A DNA stretch of 64,000 bases from Siphlonurus alternatus (GCA_949825025.1 OX463780.1:33274979-33338978), one strand, 5' to 3'; positions 46,384 to 60,668 are shown, numbered from the stretch's first letter. A program made the numbers and translations. Notes: a model not told the origin generated them from the letters alone.

Positions 46384-47761
46384 CTAGAACAGGCAAACCA
46401 AAATTGTAAGTGAAAGAAAAACTACGGAAAAACTCGAGTAAAAAATATCTTTGATCTTTCTATAAATAGGAATTGATTCTATATAATAGAGAGAGGATGA
46501 ATTCGCTTTTAATCTACTATGTGTATATATAATAATATAAATTTAATATAATATTATATATACATATACAAAAGAAAAGTATTTTCTGTTGTATTATAGG
46601 TAGTATATAGTTCAGTGATTATAGGCAAATCGGAATATTTTTTGAAGATTTATTTTGATATAAGAATATTTTAACTACAAATTAATTCCTCAGGAAAGTT
46701 TTAAAATTTCGAAAAAAATTTGCTGATGAATTAGAATTTCAATTGTAAAAAGAAAAAAAAAAGTTTTCAATTTATTGATTTTAGAATATCAATATTATTT
46801 AATTATTGTTGAATGTATCTGAAGTAAAGTCATTATGAATAAATTTATTTGTTGCGAAGAGTATGAGAACTAAAAGCAAACGAAATTCAATGATTTCATT
46901 ATTTCATATAAATTAGTATCAAAATTGTATAAAGAAAATGAAATACAATTTTATTGTACTCTAATTACAACACGTATTAATTTAATAAAGTTGTAACATT
47001 GATTTCTGAAAGTCAATAACTTGAAATTAAATTGCTGTTTACCTCTGATATTCTGATTTGAGCGTAAAATTGTATCAAGTAATTTAATGGAAAAGTCATT
47101 TGTAAGAGACTCCTCGCTCGCTGTTCTATTTGGCTGTAGTTGCTGCTGTCAAACAACTACTCATCAGTCTTCCATAATTTAACTTCCGCTTGATTTTCAA
47201 TTATTTTCAAAGTGTATCTTACGAAATACTTAAATGCAACTGATAATGAGGTTATAATACCAGTGATATAACTGTTTTTGAACGTCAATTATTATAATGG
47301 AGAAAAGAAATTTTGGGAATTGGACTTTTTAATCTGTGAATAGTGCTATATGCAAGGGAGAAGTGGGCAACTTAAATTCTTGAACCCCTTTCCCAAGATC
47401 AAAAATACGTTATACAATTGAAGTCACCATATAGACACCACGCTAATTTATTAAAAAATAACATTGCAGGATGGGCATTGCTCAAACATAAAATCTTCCT
47501 TTGTTTGTGGGCCTGTACTTATTGTTAGAAAAATTGATGTGTTAAAGCTGCCTTATTTCTTTTTAAGTAAGTGGATTCTTTGAGCCACAGCTGTACTGAT
47601 TGATATACCTGCAAAAATTTTATCAATATTTTATTTGAAATAAAACATATGAAATTGATGAAAAAAAGTTCTGTTGATGAGAATTATCAAAACAAAAACA
47701 TACAATACTGTCTAAAAACATCAAAAACAAAACAAAAAAATAATAATAACCGTGGGCTTAC
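46384..47761 (-). other. Intron between TM1 and TM2 exons
   Basis: A 1378 bp intron with GTAAGC donor and TTCTAG acceptor. It interrupts the Lys codon after position 2. I see only AT-rich DNA with no clear repeats. Confidence 0.85.
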
Positions 47762-47951
47762 TTGAAATAAAGAAAGATGGCTACTGCAGCAAAGAGGGCC
47801 GCTAGCGACAGCGAGTATCCTGCGTAGTAGATGATTGTGGTGACCTCTATGCTCGCTTCAATGGCCTGCGGGGCTGAGAGGTCACGGCAGTTGGTGTAGT
47901 TGGTGTAACTTGCCCACGTGCCGTCCGGTTCACAAAGCCGGGTGGCGTTCT
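47762..47951 (-). CDS. DH44 receptor-like GPCR exon: end of hormone-binding domain and TM1
   Basis: This 190-nt exon follows acceptor GGTTACAG (minus). It begins with the last two bases of a codon and ends two bases into a Lys codon at GTAAGC. It reads NATRLCEPDGTWASYTNYTNC, the final part of the Cys-rich HRM domain with two of its six Cys, the family Gly-Thr-Trp, and N-glycosylation sites NAT and NYT. TM1 follows: IIYYAGYSLSLAALFAAVAI then FLYFK. The receptor would bind a CRF-like diuretic peptide and signal through Gs/cAMP in osmoregulatory tissue (inferred from the family). The HRM exons before it are not in the window. Confidence 0.93.
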
Positions 47952-48583
47952 CTGTAACCATGGTAACAATTAGTACTGTAACTTTTGCTAAAGGTGCATT
48001 TACATGTGTCGCTTTGTTTATAGTGAGACGTGGTGAGAATAACTTCCTAAATAGGGTGGAAACCATTGTTATAACACGTGATATCGCTCTTATCTCCCAT
48101 CAATTTTGCTTTGAGGCATGGATTTTACGACCATTGCACTAAAATCACGTGCGCTCTTATAAAAATTCACTATAAAATATGATGCTTTTGGATACGTATA
48201 AAGTATAAAAGAAATGTGGGAATAAGAGTTCATTACACCACATCATTATTCTTAGAGCTAAACAATGTGGAGTAAGGATCATCTTACATACTTACATTAC
48301 TTTGGTTTAAAAGTTTCACTTCAAGATAAAAGAAATATTTTATGATTTCATAAATTATTTTTCTCAAGAAATTTTTTCTCTCGGCAATACCCTGACATTA
48401 AGGACACGTATTTTACAGGTTTAGAAAATGGGGACTTAAATTTTACAGTTTTTGGTAAATATTGACACTAAAAAAACTGTCACGTTTGTAGGCAGCCTAA
48501 ATCTAGAAACGCAAAATATGGTGAACGTCTGCCAACTTGATTATTTCTCACGATACTCTCATTAATATACATAATGATATAGG

Positions 48584-48890
48584 TGTGGTGCCGTGCGTTT
48601 GACCGGATCTCGTCAGATAACCGTAGACAAGCAACGCCGAGCGTGGTTAGTAGTTGAATGGGTGATGGTTTTTGACAAAAAAAAAAACAACAACATGTTT
48701 TCCACCCATGAGTAAATCGTTGCGCCTTTCCACTATGTGGTTCCCCTGGCATTGGACCACTGCACTCCCGGTCCATTGAAAAAAGTTGTAGAGTCACCCT
48801 GGCGAGGTTTTCACTTTTCGCTCAGTCACAGACAAATGTCACGATGGATTGAAAAGCCACCCACGTTCCGGAAGAGCCTACAAAACGCTT
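48584..48890 (+). mobile_element. 5S-rRNA-derived SINE, second copy
   Basis: The head shows TCTCGTCAGATAACCGTAG, box A AGCAACGCCGAGC (48630-48642), the intact GTGGTTAGTAGTTG spacer and box C TGAATGGGTGATG (48656-48668). The body includes GAGGTTTTCACTTTTCGC, TCAGTCACAGACAAATGTC and GAAAAGCCACCCACGTTCC, a block I associate with arthropod SINE tails. Its right end abuts the inverted-repeat element at 48893. Confidence 0.75.
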
Positions 48891-48892
48891 AT

Positions 48893-49144
48893 CAGTACGT
48901 TTACATGGTATATTTTGATCCGTATTCAATGGATGCGTTTTCAACAAAAAGGTTTTCATCAACTGTTTGAAAATTGTCGATCCGTATTGAAAGTTGGATA
49001 CGCTTGAAACAAGCGTCGTGAATACTTAAAGAGCATTGGATGAATGCGGATCAAATACCTGTTCACATGAGTCTTTAATATGGATTCGTTAAATACGTGT
49101 ACGTCTAATACGGATCAAATAACTCATTGCATGTAAACGTACTG
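48893..49144. mobile_element. 252 bp inverted-repeat element
   Basis: Perfect 15-bp terminal repeats, CAGTACGTTTACATG and its complement. The flanking bases are TAT on both sides, a possible 3-bp target duplication. Internal GATCCGTATT / AATACGGATC words also face each other. No ORF. It may have inserted at the SINE tail. Confidence 0.75.
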
Positions 49145-50550
49145 TATGTTAGGGTTTCGGAAGGTTCGGGGTTTCAAACTTACAATAATTAGTGAGTAAT
49201 TAGAAAGTGGAAGTAAACAATTGTGGTTTGATAAAAGAGAAAAAATAACGATAATATTATAGAGAATATTACAGATTTTCTGTACTGTATTAAATGAAAA
49301 TTACAACAGAACAACATAGCATGTTAAATAACATATTATCACATAAAGTTTGACAAACCACACTTAGTAAATAATCATAAAATCTTATTATGTCATCTGG
49401 TGCTCATGGCATCATCTATACTGTTATCATAAATTTGCGTTTACAGCTTTATAATGCTTAGTAATAACTAAAGTTTTAATAAACAGCCCAACGTATCGTT
49501 AAAAACAAACACTACATTACCCTCAATTAAGAAGTAATCATAATTACTATACTATACTTACATTGAATTTTTTATTCAATTTTTAATCAAAATGTTAGTT
49601 TCCTCCAGTTTTATCTCATGTCATTAATGTCATTAAACAAATTACCATAACAGTTTTATAAAACTATATATAAAATATGCATGCAGTGGTTACATAAATA
49701 TTTGTAAAAATATTTTATGAATGATTTATATATGAATGTAAATCACAATAAAATACTGTAAAATTCAGAGTACTTTTAATAATTTTTTGTTGTTTTATAC
49801 TCTATAATTTATAAAAACTTGCATACAAAAATTTCCAGCGAATTCTTTTTTCAAGTGATTTGTTAGTTGCTTTTTTTTTTTTTGAAACAGCACTATATTC
49901 TTTTGTCTGTTATTTACTACGTTTTTTACCCTGCATGGCTCAAAAGTGCTTGTTGTATTTTCTCCTTTAATGCCAGCTGATGCATGTGAACATATTCCCT
50001 CATCTATGAATAAATTGAATCGTACATCAGGCTCAAGTAATCACGAACCGCTTCTATTTTAATTACCCATCATCGTTAACTTACACAAGATATTAAACTT
50101 AATATCTTCCTTGTTCATAACCGCTCTAATAACTTTGCATCATGTTCACATTGCATACAACTTATAATAGTCATATGTAACCTATTAAAATTAAAAATAA
50201 TATTGTAGTGCATTTATTAGCAAATTTTATTAATAAAATGAATATCACATTTTTTTTAAGCTTTCTCAATTCCGTATAATATAGATTATAAATATATATC
50301 AAGGTAAAATATTCCTTTATTTGCTTTATTATCTGCAATTTAATGGTTTACAAAATTGCTTCAGTCAAATAATGAAATTAAAGAAAATATGTCATTAAAA
50401 AACTTAGAAATTTATTATTAATAAATATTATTTCATTCATAAATACATAAATTACACAAAGGTAGAGTGGGGATATATTAGCCCACAAAGTACCAATAAT
50501 TAAAGTGTCAACACGTAAAATAGCAACTGTTTTTTGGGAAAATTAACACA

Positions 50551-50556
50551 AAAAAA

Positions 50557-50575
<19 letters not shown>
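50551..50575. repeat. poly(A) run followed by (AAAAG)n
   Basis: An A run of 25 bases, followed by several AAAG/AAAAG units to about 50596. Confidence 0.9.
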
Positions 50576-50589
<14 letters not shown>

Positions 50590-53281
50590 GAAAAGATGAA
50601 ACTCTGATATATCATGATTAAAAACAAAGTATTAATATTAAATTTATTGTACACCTCCGGTTAGCACAAACGTCACCATTGTTCTATTTGTTTGTTATGA
50701 CACGCAGTCAGAGGAGTGATGACTCTGGAATGACTTGAAGGGTAATCTTTTTAATTTAACAATTTTTCATATCGTTCTCCTTAGAAATGCAGCTCTAACA
50801 AATCAGGCAGTAATAACATTCAAGCTTTGCCGAGGATAGTTTGTGATAAAAATACACAGTTGTGCTGCAAAGGCATGCGGTACTTTACCAACCAGCGATG
50901 TAGAATTTTAAAATTTTATTCCCCTTGTGCTACATGTTCAACGAAAGATGAAAATTTCATATAAATAAAAAATAAAAAAAATAAATTTTACATATTGCTT
51001 CTTTTACACACAAAGAATAGAAATAAGTTTAGTGTCTATTGACGTGAAAATGTTACAACTTATTGAAATAAATCTAAATAAAGTAAAGAAATTTATTTTA
51101 TAAACTAAAAAATTATAATATAAATTACCTTTTACTTTTCTATAAATTTCATATTAATTTAATTACAAATTTGAGCACTGATTGCAAAATTGCTCGTTGG
51201 TTGCGTTAAGATTGGAGTTTGTGAAGTGAAATTCCATATAAGTGTGTTGCAGACACGAGCAAATAATGTGTCTTTCATCTTTCATCAAATAGCAATTATC
51301 TTGTGCTAGTTGGATCGTTCACCTCGTGATGTAGTATCACTTTGTATTCAAGTCAATCATACTAGCAAATTACTCGGGTGTAGACTCGAGGGTCGAATGT
51401 TGTAATGAATCTGCATGAGCTCAAATGAGGAATTAATTAGCTAGTACTTATTTTAAAAAATATTATAACTTTGAACGTTAATTAATATGCATTTAAAAAT
51501 CCTATTTATAAATTATACAATATATTTTTATAACAAATAGCTATGATAAATTCTGATTATACCTTTATAATTAGTTTAAAATTGTAGTTAATTGGCGATT
51601 AAATCAAGATTTCAATTTAGCAAAAGAATTGCAACGTTCTTCAGTGTAACTTTGAAATAATTTAAAAAAATATCTTTAAACTTTTTAAATCTAGTCTCTC
51701 ATGTACTCTACGTTACTCTACATAATTATGTTAACATATATAGAGGACATAAAGGACCAAGAGATGGCGCTGACGTCTGAAAATTTTGCTCTTTGCATCG
51801 AGGATACGGCAATACCTATAGCATGGGGAGAATCACAAAAATTATCAAATTTTTAGGAAAGAAATCACTTACGAAGTTGAAATATTTTTTTGAATTAATT
51901 TGTCCGAAAGTATTTGACAACTAATTATGGTGTTGTCATTTCTATAAAATTATGCTGTGGCTGCTGACACAGCATTTACATGATTTTACAATGTTAATTA
52001 TATACAGCAATCCTCGCCAGACGCACGTAGTTCCAGCAGTTACCACAAGGTTCACACTAACTTTATGACGCCAATATGTATAGTATGTATAGGGAAAAAT
52101 AAGAGATTTGGAGATTTTGAGGAAAATATATAAAATTTATATATAATATTTATGGAATTTAAGTTTCGAAACATTAAATTTATACTGCATGTAAATCACA
52201 ATGAACTAGTTATATCTGCATAACTTCTATTGTCGATGTATACAATCTTATACTAAGCAAATTTCTGAAATTGCTAGTTGGTACACATAATAGTTTCTTA
52301 TCTAGATAACCTAAGTAAGTAAAAGTGCAATAAATTATCCATATAATCCATTCAAATAATAAAAGTTTTATACATAAAGTATAAAAACTTCTAGATAGCT
52401 TTTAAGTTCAATCTACTAGCGTCTTTCTTGCTTTATTTCAAGAATTTATGGTAAAATGTTTTCTCAAACAAATTTCTAAAATTTTTACTAATATTGTAGA
52501 AATATAAGTGGTAGAAAAGTTTTGAGAGTATGCCAGATACGTCCTATAAAATGCAAGTTTAGTATATCCATATTAAGAAACAAAATGACAATTTGACATT
52601 TTTTGTTAAAGGCAAAAATAATGGTAAAACAAATCCACAACTTTTCAGAAATTTGACTTCTGTACTAAAAATATAACACTGTATAAAAACCAAAGATTTG
52701 TAATACATATTTTTTTTTTAATTTAAATAGCCGAGTTCAGCTTCATAATATAAATTAATTAAAGTAAAACATATAATATACATGCACATTTCATACAAAA
52801 ATCTAAGTTTCCACTTTAACAATAAGTTCTATTATCATTCAAGTATTTTTTGCTTGTACTATAATATATCAAAATTATTTAACTATTAACGGAATTTGTA
52901 ATTTATATAAAAATTAATTACATTTCTAACTCAGTTTTCTATTCATAATTTTTGTGCTAATTAGCTTTAACCTAAGAAAAAAAAATAAGAACCTTATTTA
53001 TAAATTAATTTCTTTGTGTGAACTAATTAAATCTTAGAAAGTCAAAAGAATTCCTAGAAAACATCAGAAATAAAATATTGCTACTTATATGAAATATATA
53101 TTTTTTTAAAAGCCAAAACAAAACATACATGCAAATATGTAAGTAATATCAATGTAATATTGTAGGTATAATGGATAAGTTTGTAAGTACCTCAAGTCTA
53201 GATTATTGTAAACTATATACGAATATGCGATTAAACTTTATATGCTATTCTGCAGGTTATGCAGAGTTATATACACGTAGA

Positions 53282-53305
53282 TTTTTTTTTTTTTTTTTTT
53301 TTTTT
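53282..53305. repeat. poly(T) run
   Basis: T run of 24 bases. Confidence 0.95.
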
Positions 53306-53407
53306 GCTACAATAGATTCCAATAGCTATATATGAGGTACATTTTGCTGGCTAAACTTCTTTATATCTTCACGTTGTAAAAAATAAATGATTATGACTAT
53401 CACCAAG

Positions 53408-53517
53408 TATGCATGACTGCGTCCGATGCGCATCATTTGAAGCCGACTGTAATGATACTTATATTGAGGCATCATCGAAACGTCAACTGATTTGCAACAA
53501 ACACGCAGTCATGCATA
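53408..53517. mobile_element. 110 bp inverted-repeat element
   Basis: Perfect 15-bp ends, TATGCATGACTGCGT and ACGCAGTCATGCATA. The interior is not strongly palindromic. It is MITE-like; no clear target duplication. Confidence 0.6.
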
Positions 53518-53719
53518 TATATACTGTTAAATTGTCATTCTTTAAGAATGTAGTAAAAAGGGTTTGTATACTTTAAAGTATGTTTAAAATAATAAAAATT
53601 GTACTATATATTATATATATAATATTTAGCTACCAATTATTCAAAATAAATTTAATAATAGTATTCTTTGAGATTTAAAGTGTTAAACTTTATACTTCAT
53701 CTTATTACACATTGATATT

Positions 53720-53997
53720 TTAAGGGTAAGATAACGCCATGCACCAATGTCAAAAAATATCTTTCACACGAAAATTCTGAAAAAAAATTAAAATGTTCTC
53801 CTCTACACCCCCTATCAGTAGCTAAAATATCAGGTATGCAAATACGATCTAATTTATAACTCAAAAACTAGATTGTATTTGTATACCTGATATTTTTGCT
53901 ACTGATAGGGGGTGTAGAGGAGAACATTTTAAAATATTTTCATAATTTTTGTGTGAGTAATTTTTTTTTTAAATTGGTGGCGTTATCTTACCCTTAA
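53720..53997. mobile_element. Fold-back element flanked by TTAA, second example
   Basis: The 270 bp body (53724-53993) begins GGGTAAGATAACGCCA and ends with its complement. TTAA borders it at 53720-53723 and 53994-53997. Long arms include GTTCTCCTCTACACCCCCTA and its complement. It is analogous in design to the element at 18721-19089 but has a different sequence. Confidence 0.82.
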
Positions 53998-54752
53998 AAG
54001 GTTTGTTTGTTCTTATTACCATTTGTTTAAAGATCTTCGTCTTATTTTACATGTAAATCTGTTCTAGTGTTGAGTAGGAGTAAATAATTTTGAGACCATC
54101 AATTTCAACATCAGATCTAGTGTCCTCACAACAACTTCAGCCAAAGCTAATGGCTTGCTGCTGCTGCTGTTGATGAGACAGGCTTGCTATGTCCCATGTC
54201 AAAGCAAATACGCGTGAAAAACGTCGGTGTTTTTCATCAAAGGTACTTTGTGAAGGACGTCCTCTGATAGAGTGTGACATCAAACATGGTCTTTTACGAA
54301 GAAAATCACCACGGGAGGGAAATTCAGTGTCGTAGTGTCTCACAATGAAAATTGATCCATTGTCATTTTTTCATTAATTAATTTAATATTTTGTAAATTT
54401 ATAAAAAAAATTTTATATATATTGATTTGTCATTTTAAAGGTACACGTTTTAAATTTTGACCTTAAATTACACTATCCAGTATAGAAAATATATAAATCA
54501 TAGTCATACGAAAAACAATCAAGTTAATATCTAATTAAGACACACCTTCTCTCATATCCTTTATGAAATTTGGTATATCCCTCTGAGATTTGAAACTATT
54601 TTAGCACTAGAACAGCGAGTGGGTTAAATTATTTTGAACCATATAAAGCTCTCAAACTCGTATTACAAAACCCTGTTGACGTAGGTAACATTTTAACAAA
54701 AGCAGGGTCAATAAAAAATCATTTTGGTGCTGAAAATGTTGTCTAAAAACTT

Positions 54753-54863
<111 letters not shown>

Positions 54864-57800
54864 CTTTCATTATTCTCTTTCACCTGATTATACTATGAGT
54901 TTACGCCTTTAAATTACCCCAACGTGCAGCAGAACTTTTCAATTTACCCTGGTTTTTATCGATGTAGGTATTGAAATTTGACTCTGTGATGTCACAATGA
55001 CGTTATTTCTGACTAAAAAACAAAGACTCGATGACGTCAAATTACAATTACATATCTCAATAGAATCAGGGGCAAATAGTTAACACACACAAAATTTGAT
55101 AGCATCAATATATATCTTAATCTTTTATTTATGTTGAAAGTTGTGTGCTTTGGTAAATTACTATAAAAAATCGAACACTTTATTTGCTTATTGCTGCTTG
55201 AGTGTAGAAACAAAGTAATAATATTTCTGTTTGCATAGCCTTGAGAAATACTATTTAATTTGATAAACATTTGCTCTATTTCCACCTCCGTATTTTATTT
55301 CAACCTTGTCTTTATTAAATTTGAATTTTTCTTTTGTAAATATTATAAATGTTATTTATAAATTCCACAATAACGGAGCACATTAAATTTGTGAGCATGA
55401 ACATTGAAAATGTTATGTTCACTTTTATGGCTGTAGCAGCTTTTAGCAGCAAAGAATTCATGTATTGAGCACGTGAACTCAGGCTTGAAATGTAACACTG
55501 TAGTATCGTATCATACTTATGAAACAAATAATTTACATTTTAATAACGTACTGAAAATACGTTTATAAAAATTAATTTCTACTATTATTATATTATATTA
55601 CATTATGTTATAAATTATGAAAAATGTGGAATCAATAAATATTTTCTTTTCAATTATAGTTTTTTTAATCTATGTTGTAATTGTATGATAATATAAATAT
55701 ATAATTAATATTATTTGTCAATACCTAACTTTAAAAAATATCATTAATTATACAGTTTATTCATTATATTTTTTTATGAAATAATTAAAAACAAAATACA
55801 AACAAGCAGTCATCATTCAGATCATGAGAGCTGAGCGTCAGAAGCATTTCATCGAAACTCAGCGTGCAAATTTACGTGCCCCCACGTTTTCCTGCGAGCA
55901 TTGATTCCCTGGTCACTTTGATGTGGAAGCTCAACTAAGCGAGGAGCTCATGTGAAGTAAATTTGAAAGCACGGTAAATCTCATCAAGTAATCAAAGCTT
56001 AATCACAAATTCGTGTCACTTCTCTTACTTGCTTGAATTTCTACTTTCGTTCTAAGTATTGTATGAATTTAATGCGTTGTACTAAATTATACTGTGTATA
56101 TCGCATTGTTAATTTTTCAATTATATTTTGAAAATTGAAGATACAGTGTAATAAATGTATGTATAATATCTCTTAGATATATATGTATAGAATACTTATT
56201 ACTTTTGGGAGTTTGAATTTAAAATTTGTCATTAAACGTGATAATGCCATAGTAATATATATATATATATAAAAGAAAAACTGACGATTTTTTGGCTATT
56301 TTTTTTAAATACTTGGTTCTATAAGCTATATTATAAAATAAACATAATTTAATGCTGTAACTTTATATTTCAGTTAAGAAATGAAGGATGATGCGTCATT
56401 TCAACTCGCCACGTCAGCGGGTTTCGAACCAAGCATGAGCGGCTAACGAGCGACCTCGGGCTTTGAGTTCTTACATGGAACCATCGCTTGACTGGTCTTG
56501 TCGTCGAGTACAACTTTAGCTTCCCCAATGTCTCACGAAGAAAGTTTGTAGGCCTCCCAGCATTATAAAATGTCTGTGTTATGTCTATAAGTACATTACG
56601 TATATAAAAATTTATTGGAATGTATGATGGTTTATTTTCATAAAAATAGTTCACTAATTCCATAATTTTTTACTAAAATAGTTTTTAAAGCTAGTAAATT
56701 TTATATATATTACATAGATGTACATAGATGTTGAATACGGATCGGTTAGCGATGGAAAATGTTTTACATTATTATAATTACTAAATTTGCATTAATTACT
56801 GTCATTTAAACGTTGTGAGATCGAGAAAACAAAGTATTATTATGTTAAGGCAAACTTAATTTTATAATTTAAAATACAAGAATAAAATTTTATTTGTAAA
56901 TTTTGAAATGTGCATTATTTTCTATCTTTAATAATAAATCAGCACAGCAATGTCAAATTACAATTTTTATGCAGGAAGTTATATCCGTGAACGTTTTGTA
57001 ATCATACATTAATATATTTATTATAAATATAGTATATAAGCATATTATATATTATATACTTATGTATAGTTATTCTTAGAGACAGAGAGGTAATTTAATT
57101 TAAATGTACGTACATTTCATTTGTAAATATTTGAATAAAACTTAGTTTTTAACTATATATATTATACTGACTAGTGTAGTTTTTGTTAGTATGTGTAATT
57201 AGTTATAAAAATAAATTATAAAACATGATGTTTATAATATAAACAAACACAATTATATCAAAATTAGTGAAGTAATTTAACAAAGCTACAGAAACATTAA
57301 TCATTTTAAAATTTATTCACAAAAACAACCAAAAATAATAATATAAAGAAGGTCTCTATATATTCTAGATCATTTTCACGTATTCATTCATAAATAAACT
57401 TGCAAATTGTCATTAACAAGATGGATAGAAAACTTTAAGTACTATTTATTACAAGTGCTTGTGCTTTTAAAATTTTGCTTTCAATGTAAAATAATGAAGT
57501 CTTCAAATTTTTAAAGCTGAAAGCAATTTTTATGTTATACATTTAACATGAAATTTAAAACAAAACTCCCAATTGCAGTACTAGATCATTCAATTTTACG
57601 TTATTTATAAATGTAAACATAAAACGCGTGACATTAATTAATTGAAGTCTGAAATTTAAACAGGTTTTTAAGTAAAAAATTTACCTTCTTTTCTTCTTTA
57701 ATTTTACATTTGAAAACAACCCACTTTTTCACTTTACTAATTTATATCACGATAAATACGCATACTAAATTTAAATTAAGACTACATTGTAAATATCTAA

Positions 57801-60650
57801 GAACTTAAAATATTTCCGGATGTTCAATATTAAATTTAAGTAACAATTAACCATTAAAACTTTTAAAAACAAATAAAAATACCCTTCTAAAAAGTTAATA
57901 AAACCAAACATTCTCATAACTTTTCATTACTTTTTATTCCCCTACTGAAGTATTTGGTTAGTCCTTTTTCTCCCCTATGCAAGAGTTTGGATACAAGACC
58001 TGTTGATCTCTGCAAGTTTCGCACCATTGCAAGCCAGGGGTATCATGTATCTCACTCAGAGAGCGCTATTAGGATTCTCCGCACATTCAGGAGTGCAAAC
58101 ATCTCTACATCTTCACACGAAGAGAGAAACTAACACCCACGAAAAATCCAACCAGAAGAGTTGATCATTATGTGATTTTACTTCATCAGCCGTCATTTTA
58201 ACATTACAAACACGTCCTACATAAAAGCAGCAGCATAAAAGTACGTAGAATATATTTATGAAATTTGATCATGGACTTTAAACTCAATATTCTGAAACTA
58301 CCTTTCAACCTTTATCTCTCTATTAACTGCAATGCTGCACTGTATAGAATAAAAAATAAAAGAAATGTAATTGCACAAAATTACATTTCATAGAAATGGC
58401 TTATAAATTCATATTCTAGCGTGATACTTTTTTTACGATAACATGCATTATATACTTCAAGTACATTTACATTTGTACAACGTAATGTTAGAGGTTTCAA
58501 TGACTCTTATGTATTAAACATTTTTTTTTATTCATATTCCAATATTTACCGAGTGACCTCATTTTTATAGTTTTATAAATTAAGTGTAGTTATATTCATA
58601 ATTTGTATATATTTACTGCTACTTCAATAATTTCTAATTAATTTGTAGTAATTTAATTTTATATTACTTCCCTGTATTGCCTTTTTATATGACAAAAGTA
58701 CTATATTTTATAATTTCTATTTACCAATATATCATTGAATAATTTAAATATACAAATAAATTTTATTAACAATTAAGAGGAGTAATTGGAGTTTCGATAT
58801 TTTTTTTTATAAATTATCATAAATAAAGTGTATTTTTTGCAATTAGTGTATCAAATAATATATAAAAATATAATGTATGATAGTTATAATTTTAAGAACT
58901 GAACTTTTGTGTCATTTTAAACTTAAAAAATCCTGTACACCTATGTAAAAATGAAAAGTTTTTTCTTTTTTTCAACATTTAAAGTTGCACTGCAGAAATG
59001 CACTGAAAGTCTAGTTACAAATTACATGTATGCATACTATCAGTCCATATAACCTTAAAATTGTACCATGCAAGAGAGATAGGGTAAAATAAAATTTAAA
59101 ATTGACACAATCAGTTTGTAAATAAAAAATCAGACTAAAAATTAAGCATGTAATTAGAACATAAATAAAATATAAGGTTAATCAGATTATCAGTTCTTTT
59201 ACGAACATACCTCATATATATTTATTTTACTATGATGGAAAAAAATAGAGACAATGGAAGGAAAGCTATCTTTTGTATATAAATTAATATTTCATTCGCA
59301 CAGTGTTTTTATTTTTTTTACCACGATAACATTGACGGTTACTATTGTATATATTGTAAGCCCCTTTTTATGGTACAAAAATGCACTAACTTGGCGGTAC
59401 AAAATAATGGTGATGATTAAACTTAATTATTAAATTAATAATTAAAATATGTTATAAATATTTTCATACAGCAGAGAAATAATTAAACTGATATAATATA
59501 AACAACAATAATATAATATAGTAAGAGAATCAAACTTTTTTTTTCATTATACTTAATTTTTTTAATAAGTTCATAAGTCTACATCAAGAAACAAAATATA
59601 AGTTTGAAAAGTAAACACTATTGTCATTTGAGCTGGCAATATTACAAACTAACTTTTGTCTGTACTAAAGTTCAGGGCGTGGTCGTGCGACCTCACGCAG
59701 CTTACAGACAAACGACACGACCACAGCAATGAGCTTGTAAACTGTCGTACACGTTTGCTCAAATATTGAACCATAAATGCCTCCTCTATACCGTCAACTT
59801 AGAATGTTCGGTGGTCTGATGAAACTTTACTAACAAGTTTAGTTTGTACACATAGTACTTGCAATTTCATAAAAAAAATATTATGTTGATATTTATCTAA
59901 ATGCATGTCGTAACTTTCTCTGTATGTTGTAAGAAATAAAAAAAATGTCCAAGAAAGTTGTAAACATAAATAATAATACGAAAAATTCTCAAGCAGACAA
60001 CACTGTGTAAATTAGAATAATCACAATGTATAATAGTTATCAATGGACAGTATAATTATCCAAGGAAAATTACTAGGGCATTAAAATCATGTGTACGTAT
60101 AGTATAGTTGCCGTTTAATTTCAAATACAACGTTTAATTACTTATAGACTATAAAATCTATATAATGGATATAATATACATGCTCAAGTATTAATGTAAG
60201 TGATATATTAATTATTTTCTATTGATATATTACGCAAAACAAATACAGAAGTGCTTCTTTACGTAAAATGTCAATTACTTTACATTTTGCCAGTTACAAT
60301 TACTTACAAATCCTAAATTTATTGAGTTCAATGTTTGCTTTTATCTATCATGTATCAATAAACTAGTCTAGGAGTCTAGTAGAAAAAAACGGTCTCAGGT
60401 ATTCGATAGTTGTAAGTAAGTTGAAGTAAAACACGAGAAAGGTATCAGGAAGTTTCTTCAGAGTCAGTTACTGGCAGTAAATGTCTGCGTCCACCTCGTT
60501 CCTGTCTGATACGCAACACTACGCTCTAAACCTCTCTCATGCCCATGTTCAGTGCTGACTGTTTAACGTTTACTTCGCTCATCCAACGGCTATGTCATGT
60601 CTTGTGCTGTCTCAACACACCTAAACCAACTAGGAACTCTTTTCTTTTCT

Positions 60651-60668
60651 TTTTTTTTTTTTTTTTTT
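60651..60668. repeat. poly(T) run
   Basis: T run of about 18 bases. Confidence 0.9.

Noticed and set aside
48480..48797. 105-codon minus-strand ORF
   Set aside because: It lies across the SINE head in antisense. Its translation has no domain.
56380..56480. tRNA gene or tRNA-derived SINE on minus
   Set aside because: A B-box-like GGTTCGAAACCC is present, but I could not place an A box or fold a cloverleaf at normal spacing.
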